Positions 36,701 through 49,039 of a stretch of DNA of 64,000 nucleotides are shown piece after piece (position 1 is the first letter of the stretch; the number at the start of each line of letters is the position of its first letter). Location: positions 370,315 to 434,314 of the forward strand of contig JBBHKE010002292.1 in NCBI GenBank assembly GCA_037447655.1, given 5' to 3'. The position numbers and the translations under genes were made by a program. The notes under the pieces were generated by a model. It was given only the letters and a program-made list of their open reading frames with translations. It did not search any database and was not told the DNA's origin. This stretch comes from Zygnema cylindricum (lineage: Eukaryota > Streptophyta > Zygnematophyceae > Zygnematales > Zygnemataceae).

Positions 36701-39247
36701 ACTTTCTTTGTGTTTTTGGAATGGGCAGGGAGGAGTTACTGGGGAGGAGGAGGAGGGTGGATTCAGAAGCCTCCACTTTGCTAAGCAGTCAAGGAAGTGA
36801 AGTAGAGGGAGAGAGCGGAAATGGGGGAAGGAGAGAGAAAGGGGGAAATGGAAACGGAAAGGTTAAGGGAAGGGAGAGAGTGGACGTTCCAGAATTGGAG
36901 AAAAATGGAACAAAGCAGGATATATTTACGAATTTGAATAGAAATGTGGGTCAGGAGGAGGAGGAAGAAGATGGGGAGGTGGAGGATGAGAAATCGAATG
37001 GAATGAGGGAGACAGAATCTCCTAAGGGAGGGTTTTTTGCCGATCAGTTCGAAAATTTGGGCAATTTTAGGGCTCATTATGGGGGTACAGCGGTAGAGAT
37101 TTGGGACCAGACCGGAGGAGAGATACACGGCTTTGTGGCATCGGCTGGGACAGGGGGAGGGATAGCAGGAATTTCCAGGTATCTTAAGGTAAGGAAAATG
37201 CTATGTATTTGGGAGAAAACTCTATAAATTTGATGGAATTTTTTTATGGATTTGATAGGAAACTTTAGAAATTCAATAGAATGCAGGAAAGCTACTTTTG
37301 GTAGTCAAAAGGTAGGGAAATTCATAATTTTTTGGTAATTGATGAGGGAAACAAAGCGTAGAAGTTTGTGGTAGTTTCTTGTTGTTTTATGGTTTGTAAA
37401 TTGTGGGTATATTAAAAAATGGTCAGAAAACTTCTTAACATCTGATAATTGAAGTTCAAGAATAATGAAACGGTTTGGTTCTTTGAAGTTTAGAAAATTT
37501 ATTTATTTTGGATGATTGAAGGTTTAAAATCTTGGTAGGAGGAAGCTTGCAACATGTTGTTTGTTTAAGGGTTATACATAAGGTAATTAGGTATGATAAA
37601 GAAACTTGTGAATTTCGTAATGTAAGCTCAATAGAAATTGTCAAGTTTTGTATTTTAATGCTCTGAAGACTAATATAATATGAATATTTTAAGGTAGAAG
37701 AATTCGTAAGAACTCACTGTCACTTTAGCCCGCGTTATAACTAACTAGAGCAGAAATCTTGGATGTTTGAAGGTTAAATGAGAAATATTTTTTTGGCAAG
37801 TTCTAGACCAATATCTTTTAGTGCTAGACATCTTCCCAAGGTTTTCTTAATGAAAACATTGTGGTAGGATACGGTATCTTATCGTATCAAGATTTGCTCT
37901 CTGCAGTCTGTACGATCGTACATTTAGTACAGTTAGTACGATTAGTACATTTAGCACAGTTAGTTCTGTCAGTACAGTTAGTACGATTAGTATATTTAGT
38001 ACAGTTAGTACTGTTAGTGCAGTTAGTACGATTAGTACTTTTAGTACAGTTGGTACGATGACTGCGGTTAGTACTTTCAATAGTAGGTACACCATACATA
38101 AAAGAAGAAGTAGAGCGTACCTTGAATCTTATAGCCTGTTTCTTTGACACGTGTTTAGAGTTTTTTTTGGTTCTTTAACGAATTTTTGCATTCATTACGA
38201 AAAGAGATAGATAAACCCGGATCAAGGTGACCCATATTGAATATGAAGAAGATGTTCAATGAGAGGGGGGGGGGAGGGGGGAGGAGGAGAGGAGGCGTGG
38301 CGGAAGAGGGGGGGGTTGAAATTTTGGACATAGTCGCTTAAAGCTAGTTTTTTCGGGCCAAGAATCAAGTCAATTATGAATGCTTTTACTTGAATGGCAT
38401 ATGTTTCTCTCTCGAGTTTTAAGATCAGTTGTCTCATTCCTTAGCAAAACCTCTTATAAAATCCCCAATAAAAATGTTTTCTTCATCTGATTTTCCTTTC
38501 TCCTCTCCTTTGTCTCTTCTATCTTTTCAAATACGTTCCTTTTCTTTTCAAAAACAGGAGAAAAATCCCCAAATCAAATGCTTTTTGATCGATCCTCCGG
38601 GATCCAGTTTGTATAATAGAGTGACACGTGGCGTCTTGTTCACGAGGGAGGAGAGGGAGGGAAAGCGACTTCGAAACCCATTTGACACCATTACCGAGGG
38701 AATCGGAATAAACCGGTTAACAAAAAATTTTGAGTTGGCGAAATTGGATGGAGCATTTCGAGGGACGGATAGGGAGGCTGTGGAAATGGCAAGGTGAGGG
38801 AGGAGGGAGGAGGGAGAAGCGAGAAGGGAGCTCTTGTGAAGCTCTCGTGTATGTGAGCTTTATAGAGTTTTCAAGGTTAATTTAAATACTTCTTGTTTTT
38901 TTAAGTTGACGTCATGGCTGACTGATCAATGGTTCAAATTTTTCTCTCTTTGTGTGTATTTTCCTTCCCCTCTTAAACCTTAAAGTTGGTGTTTTGAACC
39001 TTGTACCTTTTTTTGTTTTCTATGCAGATATCTTCTCCAAAACGATGGACTTTTTGTGGGGAGTTCTTCGGCCATGAATTGTGTTGGAGCCGTACGATTG
39101 GCCCGTTTTCTGGAGACCGGATCAACTATTGTCACAATTTTGTGCGACGGAGGTCACAGGCATTTGAGTCGATTCCACAATCCGGCCTATCTCGCTTCTC
39201 TAGGGTTGACACCAAAGGCAAGTGGATTAGAATTTTTGAATTTATGA
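33735..39247 (+). CDS. Membrane-anchored cysteine synthase-like PLP enzyme (five exons, 541 aa)
   Basis: Exons 33735-34172, 36264-36535, 36729-37188, 38558-38793 and 39028-39247 join in phase. The protein belongs to the fold-type II PLP family (O-acetylserine sulfhydrylase / cystathionine beta-synthase). Visible motifs: NPGGSMKDR with the PLP-binding lysine at about 136; TEGSAGSTGVSLA at about 160-172, where most cysteine synthases have TSGNTG; the phosphate-binding loop GTGGGIAG at about 377; GSSSAMN at about 480-486. It ends ILCDGGHRHLSRFHNPAYL. Residues 19-40 are a hydrophobic anchor. About 100 residues of Glu/Gly/Lys-rich low-complexity sequence are inserted at 237-340. The features resemble the fungal mitochondrial outer-membrane cysteine synthase-like (Mcy1/Ygr012w) group. 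The true reaction is uncertain. Confidence 0.88.
34173..36263 (+). other. Intron 1 of the cysteine synthase-like gene (2.1 kb)
   Basis: It runs from donor GAG|GTATGG to acceptor TTTTCCAG|GCT, joining codons in phase 0. No further exon is needed: the residues on either side are contiguous in the family (VAKQIILE then ALESGQLKKGG). I see no repeat family of this window inside it. Confidence 0.7.
37915..38095. repeat. TTAGTACAG-type minisatellite in intron 3
   Basis: Words of the form TTAGTACAG / TTAGTACGA / TTAGTACTG follow one another for about 150 bp with a period near 9-10. The array lies in the intron between 37188 and 38558. Short Val/Leu- or Thr/Asn-repeat open frames across it are artefacts. 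Confidence 0.85.
38260..38316. repeat. G-rich tract in intron 3
   Basis: It contains runs of 4-10 guanines separated by A or short spacers, on the sense strand of the cysteine synthase-like gene. Four or more G-runs could form a quadruplex in DNA or RNA. Confidence 0.6.
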
Positions 39248-40204
39248 AAGTGAGAAAAAAAAGGGAATAACAAAAGTTATTTAGTTTCTGGTTCGTGGGA
39301 TGGGGAGATGGGAAGTGGAAGGTAGTATGATGAGAGATATTTGACAAAATCGAAGATACGGTTATTTTTTTTGTTATGGGAGAATGTGTGAATGGTGTAG
39401 TTTTACATTGTTTTTTTTTGTGCACCCATTTGTCGGTCTACTCTGTGAGTAAATGATATCATTAGAAAATCTGGAAGTAACGGAAAAAGTTGATTTATCC
39501 AAGCAAAGGATGTAGTAATCTTGTTGTCTCATTAACATTTCCTGTGTGTTTTGTGCCCTATTTGTTCCGAAAACCCGCTCGTAATGTTGTGTGTTTTTCC
39601 ACACCTTTTCCATCGAAAAAAATATTGGACTAGAAGTCGTCTCTAGTGTGTTTGTTTAACACTTTATTTCGGTGGACGGTGCTTTCAAAAACCAATTAAA
39701 TGTGGAAGCTTAAAGCCGAAGTAGTCGACAAAGTACAAAAGTGAGAGATGTCCTCCGTCAGGCTGTCCAAAGGGGAATCTTATGGCCATAAGAGGAGCTT
39801 TTCTTGTCATTAAAAACGACCTCGAAAAGACAATTTTTGGGCCTAATGGGGTGTAACCCCAAGTTGCATGGGACATCGTGACAGTTTGAGGAAGCATGGG
39901 CTGTGCGCAGTTGATGCACCACGGTTCAAAAGTGGGTCTTTTTGCTAGAAGGAAAATTTTGTTCCCACAATACAAAACCCATATGATACGTGCATAATTT
40001 AACAGGTCAACTGTAATGCGGTGTCTATGGTCTTTTGACAAGGAGTTTAACCCGTTGGCCCTCCTTCCTCACCTTCCCTTTCCCTCCCACCTATACTTTT
40101 GTCTCATCGCTTCCACCTTTGACAACTGCCTCATGGACATTCTCGAAACTTTTTTTTTTGGGTCGTGGGGGCTTTTGATCGTGATTCTGGGCCTGCGGCT
40201 CACA
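39248..40204. other. 3' flank of the cysteine synthase-like gene, no other gene seen
   Basis: AT-rich sequence holding the 3' UTR of the upstream gene. An ORF of 118 codons (39685-40041, minus) has no recognisable domain. I see nothing else I can support. Confidence 0.4.
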
Positions 40205-40401
40205 TTTAGGTATCCTGTCTCTACGGGAAGGATTAGGAGGATTAGGGTTTGGTATTTGCAACAAGATATTACTTTCATGCAAGGAGACGTGGATGTTTTT
40301 GTTCCACTCCATTGTAGTGTTGTTAAGACTATTATATGACTTTCGGCCAGAAAGAGTTGCAACCTAATTAGTGTTTTTAACTCTTATAACAATAGGCGGT
40401 G
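40205..40401. mobile_element. Decayed TA-family MITE (~200-bp class)
   Basis: The right end, ATAACAATAGGCGGTG followed by TA (40402-40403), is clear. Upstream blocks (GCAAGGAGACGTGG, GTGTTGTTAAGACTATTATATGA, GGCCAGAAAGAGTTGCAACC) align with 18041-18237. The left end is eroded, so the start is set by length. Confidence 0.55.
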
Positions 40402-40599
40402 TACTGGGGAGTTGGCACCTTATTGCCTCCACACTCATCTCTCGTTTTTTGGCTCAGGATATCCTTGCTCTCGTTACCATCATCCCTCGTGTTTCGGACG
40501 GTGTCCCCTCCTTTCACTAGTTTCCTTCAAAGGAAACCTTTTCTATTCCGCCCCTTGCTTTAGCATAAATGTCGGTATTCTCCACCCTTATACGAAGCC

Positions 40600-41240
40600 T
40601 ACTATGCGCATCTAAGATATTATTTTTGATAAAGTTGTTGCCAGCATTCCATCCGAGCATCTCGAGGCTCTTCCCTTCGATTCTTTTCGTGCCCGTTTTG
40701 GGCCTTGCTTTTGGAGCTTAGCCATTGGCTACTCCTATTATTTCCACTTCACATTTCAAGCCTGCTCAATTCACCACTACTCTCAAGTTCACTCTTAGCC
40801 TCCCTCATCCACCTTCAGGCCAATTGCTGTCCATTTGCTTCTAAAGGGGGTGGTATTTTGTCTGTCCGTCGAGAGGTTTCACATATGATTCCTTTGTAAC
40901 TTTTTGATGTTCTTTTGCTTTATCTCTTGCCTGACCGTCTGGTTTTAGTGTTGTTGTTTAAGAGAACCATACATTGGTTACAGGCATTTGTAAGGCGACT
41001 CGACATGTTGGAGTAGGCGCATGTGACGCTACTTAGGAGTGTGATTATGCACACCTCAAAGTGATGAATGACTTTATTCCGATGGCGCTCGAAATACTTG
41101 GTTGTTTTGAAGTTGCTTTGGATGAGTTCCTCCAAACTTGGGGCCTTGGGAGCCCTCCTTCTCCTATCCTTACTTCTTTTTGTCATCGACGTTTATCAGT
41201 CGCTTTACAAGGAGTTGAAGCTTTTCTCCTCCTCCAATCT
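40600..41240 (+). pseudogene. LINE remnant related to 4990-5570
   Basis: One frame reads MNDFIPMALEILGCFEV, followed after a short gap by ILTSFCHRRLSVALQ. These are the same two blocks as in the 4990-5570 remnant and closer to the family form. The upstream TCCCTCATCCACCTT block is also shared. Frameshifts and stops break it throughout. Confidence 0.5.
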
Positions 41241-42735
41241 TTTATTATTGTTATGGATTGTCGATATCTTTTGTTACGTTGGCCTACAAAAACTGTCGAA
41301 CATGGAACCTCACAAAAGGGGCCAAAATTAGAGTTGTATTCCTCTTTCATACACACATAGATATAGGCACGAGAACAACATCCCATTTGAGTAGTGGATA
41401 AGTTAGTAGATAAGTTATTTACTATCCTTCCACATTGTAATATCTCCTGCCCTGGTTCCTTAGCTTGACCATTCTAATGTTACTTGAACCTGATCGAGAT
41501 CCACCTACTAAAGACACTCCGAAACAAGCACAAAAGTAAGAGGTAGTTTGTATCTACCTTATGAAGACATCACTCGGTTGTAGGTAGTAATCGTTTAATA
41601 GAGTACTTCTCTAACTATTATAATGGTTACGGCAAGATCTCTTTATCTCTAATATCAATGGGCGGAGTACATTTGAGTCCGTCCTTCACAACAATATTGT
41701 CATATTTCGGTGGAATTAGCAAAATGTTGAACAATTACGTACGATATATGCGAATATTATAACGTTTTTATGTTTCCATGTACATAAACGATATAATTTG
41801 AACGGCCAGTACAAAATAACTTTCATTTAAATAACAATATACTTGAAGTCATGTTATTTTCAAATTCTTTAGTGATTGTGCACCAGTAACTCAATTTTTG
41901 ATCTCTGGATTGTGAACTTGAATAGTTTAATTTTTTGTTATTAACTCGTACTAAAGCGTCCTACTCAAAAATTGAAGTGTTGTTTAATCATCAATTTTCA
42001 TTTTGTGATATCGAGGGGGGTCCCGATCTTCATCGATATGGCACTTTGTATCGCTTTCTGGAAAATTGCGGATACGAAAGTGTGATACAGTTTCTTTTTG
42101 TTTGTTTTTAATTCAATGAATCACATCTTATCCTTTTTGTCCATTTTGTGTCTACTAACCTATTCATTCAATTCTTACGTTTTTTTTTTGTTGCTCTTGT
42201 TAACCTCTTTAAGCCAATCGAAAACAAAAAACTAGGTCAACAGACTTTCAAATAACAATTGCGGTAAGGTGAAAGTAAAAAGTACGCTTTTGCTCGAATA
42301 GTCTGGCATGTAGATGAGAGGGATGCAAATTTGTTTATCGTTAGGTCAATAAAACAAACCTAAAAGTGAAACTGAAAAAGCCAGCAACATCGCGATATAA
42401 AAACATGCCAAAATGGATACTTATCGATGGCTACCTATTTATACAGATATCGAGTCGCGTAAAATCGAGTGAAAATAAGCTGGATATGTATCACCAAGGG
42501 GCTTGTTCGCTTTCGCCTTATATTGACGGATTAACTTCTCTTCTTGCTTTTTTCGCGTGTAAAAACTCACAAGTGCAACAAAGATTACGGATACATACTA
42601 AATTAATTATCTTTGACAAAGCGTACAAGCCCTCTTTAAGGTTTTTTAGGCACAATAATAGATTGAAGGGTAGTATTCCATCAGCGGAAAAGTGAGGTTG
42701 TTTACTGGAGTCATACATATGCATATTAATACACA
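41241..42735. other. Intergenic, no supported feature
   Basis: AT-rich. Near 41660-41686, CTAATATCAATGGGCGGAGTA could be a very decayed TA-family right end, too weak to call. No ORF resembles a known family. Confidence 0.3.
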
Positions 42736-42739
42736 CTGG

Positions 42740-42839
<100 letters not shown>

Positions 42840-45800
42840 CGTGTTTGCTGGAGATCTACAGAGATTCTTTTAACTTTAAGGCGTAAACATTGATCGTCCG
42901 ACATTTTGTTATTTCGAATATGCAACGCAATCGCACAATCCATCCAGTTTATGGCTCGTGTCTTTAAGAGGATAAGAAGGACACTAGCGAGGACACTAGC
43001 CACAAACTACTATACATCAATTTAGATGCAATCCACCATGGACAAGCAATGATAACGTGTGCCTTTGGACGGGTGGATTCAAATCCTCCAAAAGCCACGA
43101 GAAAATCAAGTTGGCGGTCCAATCTCGACATGAGAGGTGGGGAAAGACTAACGAGTCCATTAATTTCAAAATAGTATTGATGTAAGTAACGTATCAAGTT
43201 GTAAAAAGACGAGTTTAGAGCATATAGTATAAAAATAAAAATAGTCAGGTCTTGGTGCTCGCAATATCGTTCTTTCAAGGCCACTACAAACAAGTCGTGA
43301 AGGCCGTATGCAAAGTTACGTGGGTGGAAATGTAGGATTGCCAAAGGTTTTCCTTTCCTCGCAAAATATGAATCCACACTAAGGATACTAACATTCCTAT
43401 TTTTTGATCGTGGTCGGAGCATATGCGGTATTTTGCGTTTGTCTAAATACCCTGTTGCATTTCTTATTGCAGTTATTGCATGTCAAACCAGTCGTCTGTT
43501 GTTGTTTGCTCGCCACCGGTCTGACAATGGAGGATGGGACACATTGCTCTTATACCGGTTGACCACAAATGCTACCACGTGTGCCCAAAGGCAAAGGGTT
43601 CGATGGGTAGAGGCGTAACCAATGGTGAAAAAATAAAAAACACGCAGGAAAAAGGTGGAGTGAATTAAAAACTAGTGTGGCAAAAATCATGCTCTCACCC
43701 AACAAGAGAAAAATAAAACTTTTGCGTCAGTCCAAATTATGAACATCAATTGCGACTACCTTTTTTACGACGTATGGTTACCCGACTTTATTTAACGAGT
43801 GAACATAATTGATTAATTTTGTATTATGCCACAACTGGCAAAAATGAACGGGTACACACCAGCGATGGTTGTTATGGTAACAAACCCTCGTCCACTATAG
43901 AGACGACATGGGCAACAAAAAAAAACAATCGTCGAACAAAAGCAACAAGTGGTCATAGATACAGCCGGACCCCAACTTTATGGGTAAGTTCCAAGTGTTA
44001 TGGTAATATTAAAACCGATATCTTTAATAAAGACTGGTAAATCTGTTTGTTTAAGAGCGAGCAATCTTTCTAGGAAATCAAAAAAACCATGGTCGATAAC
44101 CTGAGGTAGAATTGCAAATACACCATCATCAAAATCAGAAAGTGATGAAATGAGAAAAGAGGTAGGTGGTCAAATATGAGACGTTTGTTGTTGTTTGAAA
44201 TATTAATATAAGACAACAGACGCCACTTGTGTGTTAAAAAATTGCGAAAGGTCCTCACAATGGGTAAAGCATAGTTAATAAGAATATTAACCATTTTGTG
44301 GCTCTTATAGGAAAAAATAAAGCTTTAATGTCATCAAGGGGAGGAAAAATACAAAATCACAAAGGGGGCGGACAATGAGATGGCATTTCAACAAAAGACT
44401 ATGTGGCATATTCATTGAATTTGACAGATGTCTTCGACATGTGGAAACACACAGATTGGGAAACTCGTCGTTGATTATTTGAAAGCATAAAGGTGAGCTA
44501 GAGAAAATAAATAATCGCCTTGAAGGACGCTTTCACAGGTACCAATTGTCAATCCCATGATAACAATTTAAGAAACGGTCTTTTAGTTGAGGGACCTCGA
44601 TTTGGAATAAAACGCACAAATACAATAAAAGACGAGGCGTGCCAGAGCTTAAAAAATGGCATTCAAGTCGATTGTGTTGATTTAATTCGTATTGTTAAAA
44701 AGGTCCGCCACCCAATTCGGGTGGATGTAAACAATTATTTGCGAATCAAAAGCAGTTGCCACAAAACCTCCCTAAACCTCCACTCTTAGCTGAAAGGGGG
44801 GAAAGTGATTATAAAGAACCCTTCTTGTTTTATACACATTAATCTAGTTACAATTCATTTCTCATAATATCAAGAGAAACACTTTTTATAAGGTTCGAGG
44901 CAACAACAAGGCATATCGACCAAAGTGGTACTATCGTGGGTGGCGTTGTTTTCCAGCCAGCTCAACATGAGCCTTGAAACACTAAGTCAAAGTCCAACAA
45001 TTGGTTCCTCGCAATATACATATCATATAACGGTTAAGATATAAGGAGACCCAACCAAATCTTTAGCAAAGGTCTCCTAATCATAGTTTGAAGCATTAAA
45101 TATGATCATAAAACTCAATAAAAGGCAAATTGTCATTAAGTTGTTAGGGGGTGAATGGCAGGCAAAGCTTCAACCGTTATCTCCACCATCAACGAGAACA
45201 TGGATTTTTTTAGTGTATGAGCAACAAGATGGGGTCTTTCACACCACCTGAGGTGCATGATACGACGGATATGAGACGTAGAAGTAGGAATTCAATCTTA
45301 ACGATGGTAATTACTAGTTAAGTATGTCTTACTAAAAAGATTTGGGATTATCGCGTAATAAATTTCAACATTTTCACCATGTTTCACGTGTACGATGCAC
45401 ACCCACCGATTTTGAAAGCAAAAAATGCGCGGCGTCGTATTGTTGTTGTTTACCAAAAAACAGAGGCGAAACCTAATCGCAACTTAAAAAAAAAGTAAGA
45501 TGATCGAATATATGATATTTGAATCCCGATATTAGACAACCTAACTGACAACACATTAATGTTGCGAACATAATCTCATAAAGGATGTCGTTGAAGAATG
45601 GGGCTTCGTGTGAGATACACATTTTATGAAGTCAAAAAATTCAAAATGGTTTTGAGACACATTCATATGTTTCTCTAAACGAAATTCAATAACATAAGGT
45701 TTATTATAATTTGGAGGAGGGAATCAAGATTTAAACACTCTATAGTTAGCTTAATTGATGGACGAGAGTGAATATAAAGCTTTGTCGAAGATTAAGGGGT

Positions 45801-47000
45801 CGAAGCAAAGACTCGCGCGAGAGTTTCTATATTAAACGGGGTGTTAAGGCTATGAGGCAAAGATAAGTGACATAAGTTGGACGGAGAAGGGCGCAAGTTT
45901 AATAAATGATAATCGGTGGCTGATGAACGGGAAGGTTTGATGTAGAAATTAAGGAAAATCTATGTGATTGTTTCTTATGGTGAAATGGACATCGATAGTT
46001 TTTCACAATCTATCGCAGCGTGCAATCATCTTTAGAATGCCTTTGTCAAAGGTTTATTGTTCGAGGATGTTAGTTAAAAAGACGGGTTGAGAGGGTGGGA
46101 CAACCTTGGGGAGGTGTTACGGAAACACAAATGATTTGGAGACGATGAGGAAGGGGATTGTGTTGCCCTTCATTTTTTAGGGCCCCATGCAAATGGTTGG
46201 AAGAGAAAAAACAAACATTAGTATCTATCTAAGCTCACCGAAAAAAAACTCCACTCTGAACCGCAAAGGAACTCAAATATGATTATTTAATGGTGGTTGT
46301 AGCATACCTCAAATAACTGATCCTACAAATAAACTTGGGAAACCCCCAATCCACAATATATCTAGGCATACATATATATACATATTATATTATATTATAC
46401 CTACATATATGCATACCATAGATGTCTCATGCGCATAAAATTTTTGTTTGGCGCGCACTTTTGCACGTAATTGTTACGTAGTGAAACGTAGCGTTTGATT
46501 GGTTAGAAAGGCTACGTAGGTAGTAAGAGATTTCGTACGTTTTTGCATTGGTCAGTCTGAGTCTTTCCAGATCAATGATTGGCCCAAGTAAAACCTGATC
46601 AACGGAACATTAACTATAGCCTGGCGAGTCCAAGGCGATGATGGATAAATAGTGAAGTCTAAGAGGAGAGTAAACATCTTTTCCTTTAGCGAAAAGTTTC
46701 GCGAAATTCTGACTAATCTTGGTTCTGAGCGACTAAAACCAAATTAGAGCATTAGCATTTTGGCATTGAAATCTCGTACAAACTAAGTAGTGTTTTAGTA
46801 GTTAAGAGATAGAATTATTAAGAGTGGAGAGTAGTGGAAAACACTTTAAAAAGAAGGGTTGAGCCACGAGGGCAAAAGACCAAGCTAATGTTATGTGGAC
46901 ACAAGCTTCTTGTAATTTAAAGTGAAAATTTTTCTTTTTCTTTTAATTTACTTCTTCAAGAGCAAATGAGTCAAGAAATGACTTAAATCTTTTCACACCC
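42840..47000. other. Intergenic, no supported gene
   Basis: The longest ORF (152 codons, 43422-42964 minus) has no recognisable motif. At about 46420-46470 a CATGCGCATAAAA block resembles the 44-bp repeat at 1683. The part near 46800-47200 may be the 5' leader or LTR of the gag that follows, but no duplicate LTR was found. Confidence 0.3.
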
Positions 47001-47318
47001 TAAATTATTACCTTTGATTGCTTTCAATTTTGTTGTTGCAAAATTTGTGGTTGACTTTTACCTTTGAGAGCTTTGAAATTTATTGCTGCAAAATTAATGG
47101 GGAAAATTTTTACCTTTCTATTTTAATGTTTGGGAAAATTGAATTTTCACTAACTTACTTTTAATGTTTATTTGATTTTCAGATTTTGATATATTTCAAA
47201 GGATTTGTTAAAGAGAAGAAGTCTTAGATTGGAGCAATCAAAGGACTTCAAACCTGCAGCAAATTTCTTTGGGAAATTATATTCTATCTTTCTTTTACTC
47301 AATTCCATTTTTGTGATA

Positions 47319-48619
47319 ATGGCAAATTCTGCATGGAGACTTGAAATGGAAAATGCCTTGAATGTTTTGAGGAAACGTACTGTGAAATTGGTAAAAAGAT
47401 TTAATAATCATGTTGCTGCTGTAGATGAAACAATTTCCGAAATGAAAAGTGAATTGAAAGTTGTTAAGGAAAATGGGAATGTTTCAAATGACAAATTGGA
47501 TGAGCTCATTAACTTAATTCAGACAAAGAATGATGTTAATGACCAAAAAGGTGAGAGTAGTAAAAGGAATGCCAGTTTTAGGGAAGATGATCACGATAGA
47601 CCTAAGAAGATAAGAAATCTGAAATTGTCTATCTGTGAAGCACCATTCTTTGATGGTATGAAGATTGATGAGTTGGATGCTTCAATTTTTCATTTGGAGT
47701 GTTATTTGGAATCCAGGAACTGTGATCGTGATGATTACACTTCTTTTGTTGTAAGCTGTCTGAAGGGTGATGCTCAGATTTGGTATTACACTCAGAGCAG
47801 GTCTAATTTAATTCGTGATAATGCTGATTGGGAGCTTTTAAGATCGCGATCAAAACGCGTTTCTTGTTTGCCACTTATAAATCCCGAATGGAAGAAAAGT
47901 GGTTGAACTGTAAGTAGACTGGATCTGTGAAAGATTATATTGTGGAATTTGACTCATCTAGCATTCATTTCATAGGTTTAACTGATGAAATGACTAAGTT
48001 GCATTTCTTGAACTTTCTAAATCCTATACTAAAATCAGAGCTGAAACTTCAAAAAATTATTAATTTGAGGGAATCACAAGATAAGTCATTCGAATTAGAG
48101 GATCAGTTGGGGTATAATCGAGAAACTCGATCATTCAGGGGGAATTTGAATGAAGTAACAGAGTGGGGTGAGGAGGAATTTGTGGATGAGGGTTTGAATG
48201 CGGGTCTGGTGAATAGGCAGAATATCTTCAGGGGGAATCAGAGAGGTGGACAGAGTGTTAATGTAGAAAACAAATTTAACAATAGAGGGGGATACATTAA
48301 GATTCCTAAATCAAGTATTAATGCTCACAAACCCAATCTTAGCATTCCCACATGCATTATCTGTCAGAAAAGAGGTCATAGGGCATTTGAGTGTGCACAA
48401 CTGAAGAAAGTTAACTATTACAACTGTGGAGAGGAGGGACATTTCAGCAGAGAGTGCACAAAACCGAAAAAGAAAATCACATGTTTTAAATGTGGAGGTC
48501 CATATCATTACGCTAAGGACTGTATCGACAAGGGATCTCTTAAAACAGTTGATGTCAATGAAGGTCTTCAAGAAGATATTACATTATACTTAGCTGAGCA
48601 AGAATCCCAGGAGGTGTGA
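47319..48619 (+). pseudogene. LTR-retrotransposon gag with three zinc-knuckle motifs, frameshifted
   Basis: A start at MANSAWRLEMENALNVLR (47319) leads into a coiled-coil-like stretch. A Retrotrans_gag-like region follows (SCLKGDAQIWYYTQ). The frame breaks at about 47850-47930 and resumes at SVKDYIVEFD. Three CCHC knuckles come next: CIICQKRGHRAFEC, YNCGEEGHFSREC (first Cys replaced by Tyr) and CFKCGGPYHYAKDC. The domain style is closer to Ty3/gypsy gags than to the copia element downstream. Its own pol is not found; only about 130 bp separate its end from the direct repeat at 48744. Confidence 0.7.
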
Positions 48620-48743
48620 AACGGAAAGGACTATTTGAAAGACCTCAGTTGAGTTGATCGAATCCAGAGGTTAAGGAGTTAACTCATGAGGGCAAGCTAA
48701 TGAATGGAAAGGCTAGGATAGCTGAATTTATTATGATACCCTC

Positions 48744-48970
48744 TATAACTTACTGCTCATGGGAGCAAATTTAGAGATTCTTTTTGCTATCGACTCAAGG
48801 GAGTCTTGTCTTTACAGGGGTGAAGGTGGTCAGAGTTATTGTCTGCCAGGGTGGCAGTTGTTTTTAATGAAACACAAAGGGGTCAGGGTTATCCTAGAGG
48901 CTTCTTGGAAGCTGTGCATTTTGAGGACTTATGGAGGTCTCACAGTTACACGTTATGAGCCCACCCTCTA
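48744..48970 (+). repeat. ~220-bp direct repeat, left copy
   Basis: It starts ATAACTTACTGCTCA and aligns with 54136-54350 at roughly 85% identity by eye. It shares GGGGTGAAGGTGGTCAGAG and GGTCAGGGTTATCCTAGAGG. The pair brackets the copia element. It may be an LTR fragment or a shared non-autonomous sequence; no TG...CA borders were recognised. Confidence 0.6.
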
Positions 48971-49039
48971 GGGTGCCCATCTTCAGTGGAACTGGCTTCA
49001 TATACTTAGAAAGTATGATGACTGGAGCTCATGTGAGAA

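Noticed and set aside
42964-43422. 152-codon minus-strand ORF
   Set aside because: No recognisable domain and no supporting neighbour exons; could be a decayed transposon fragment.
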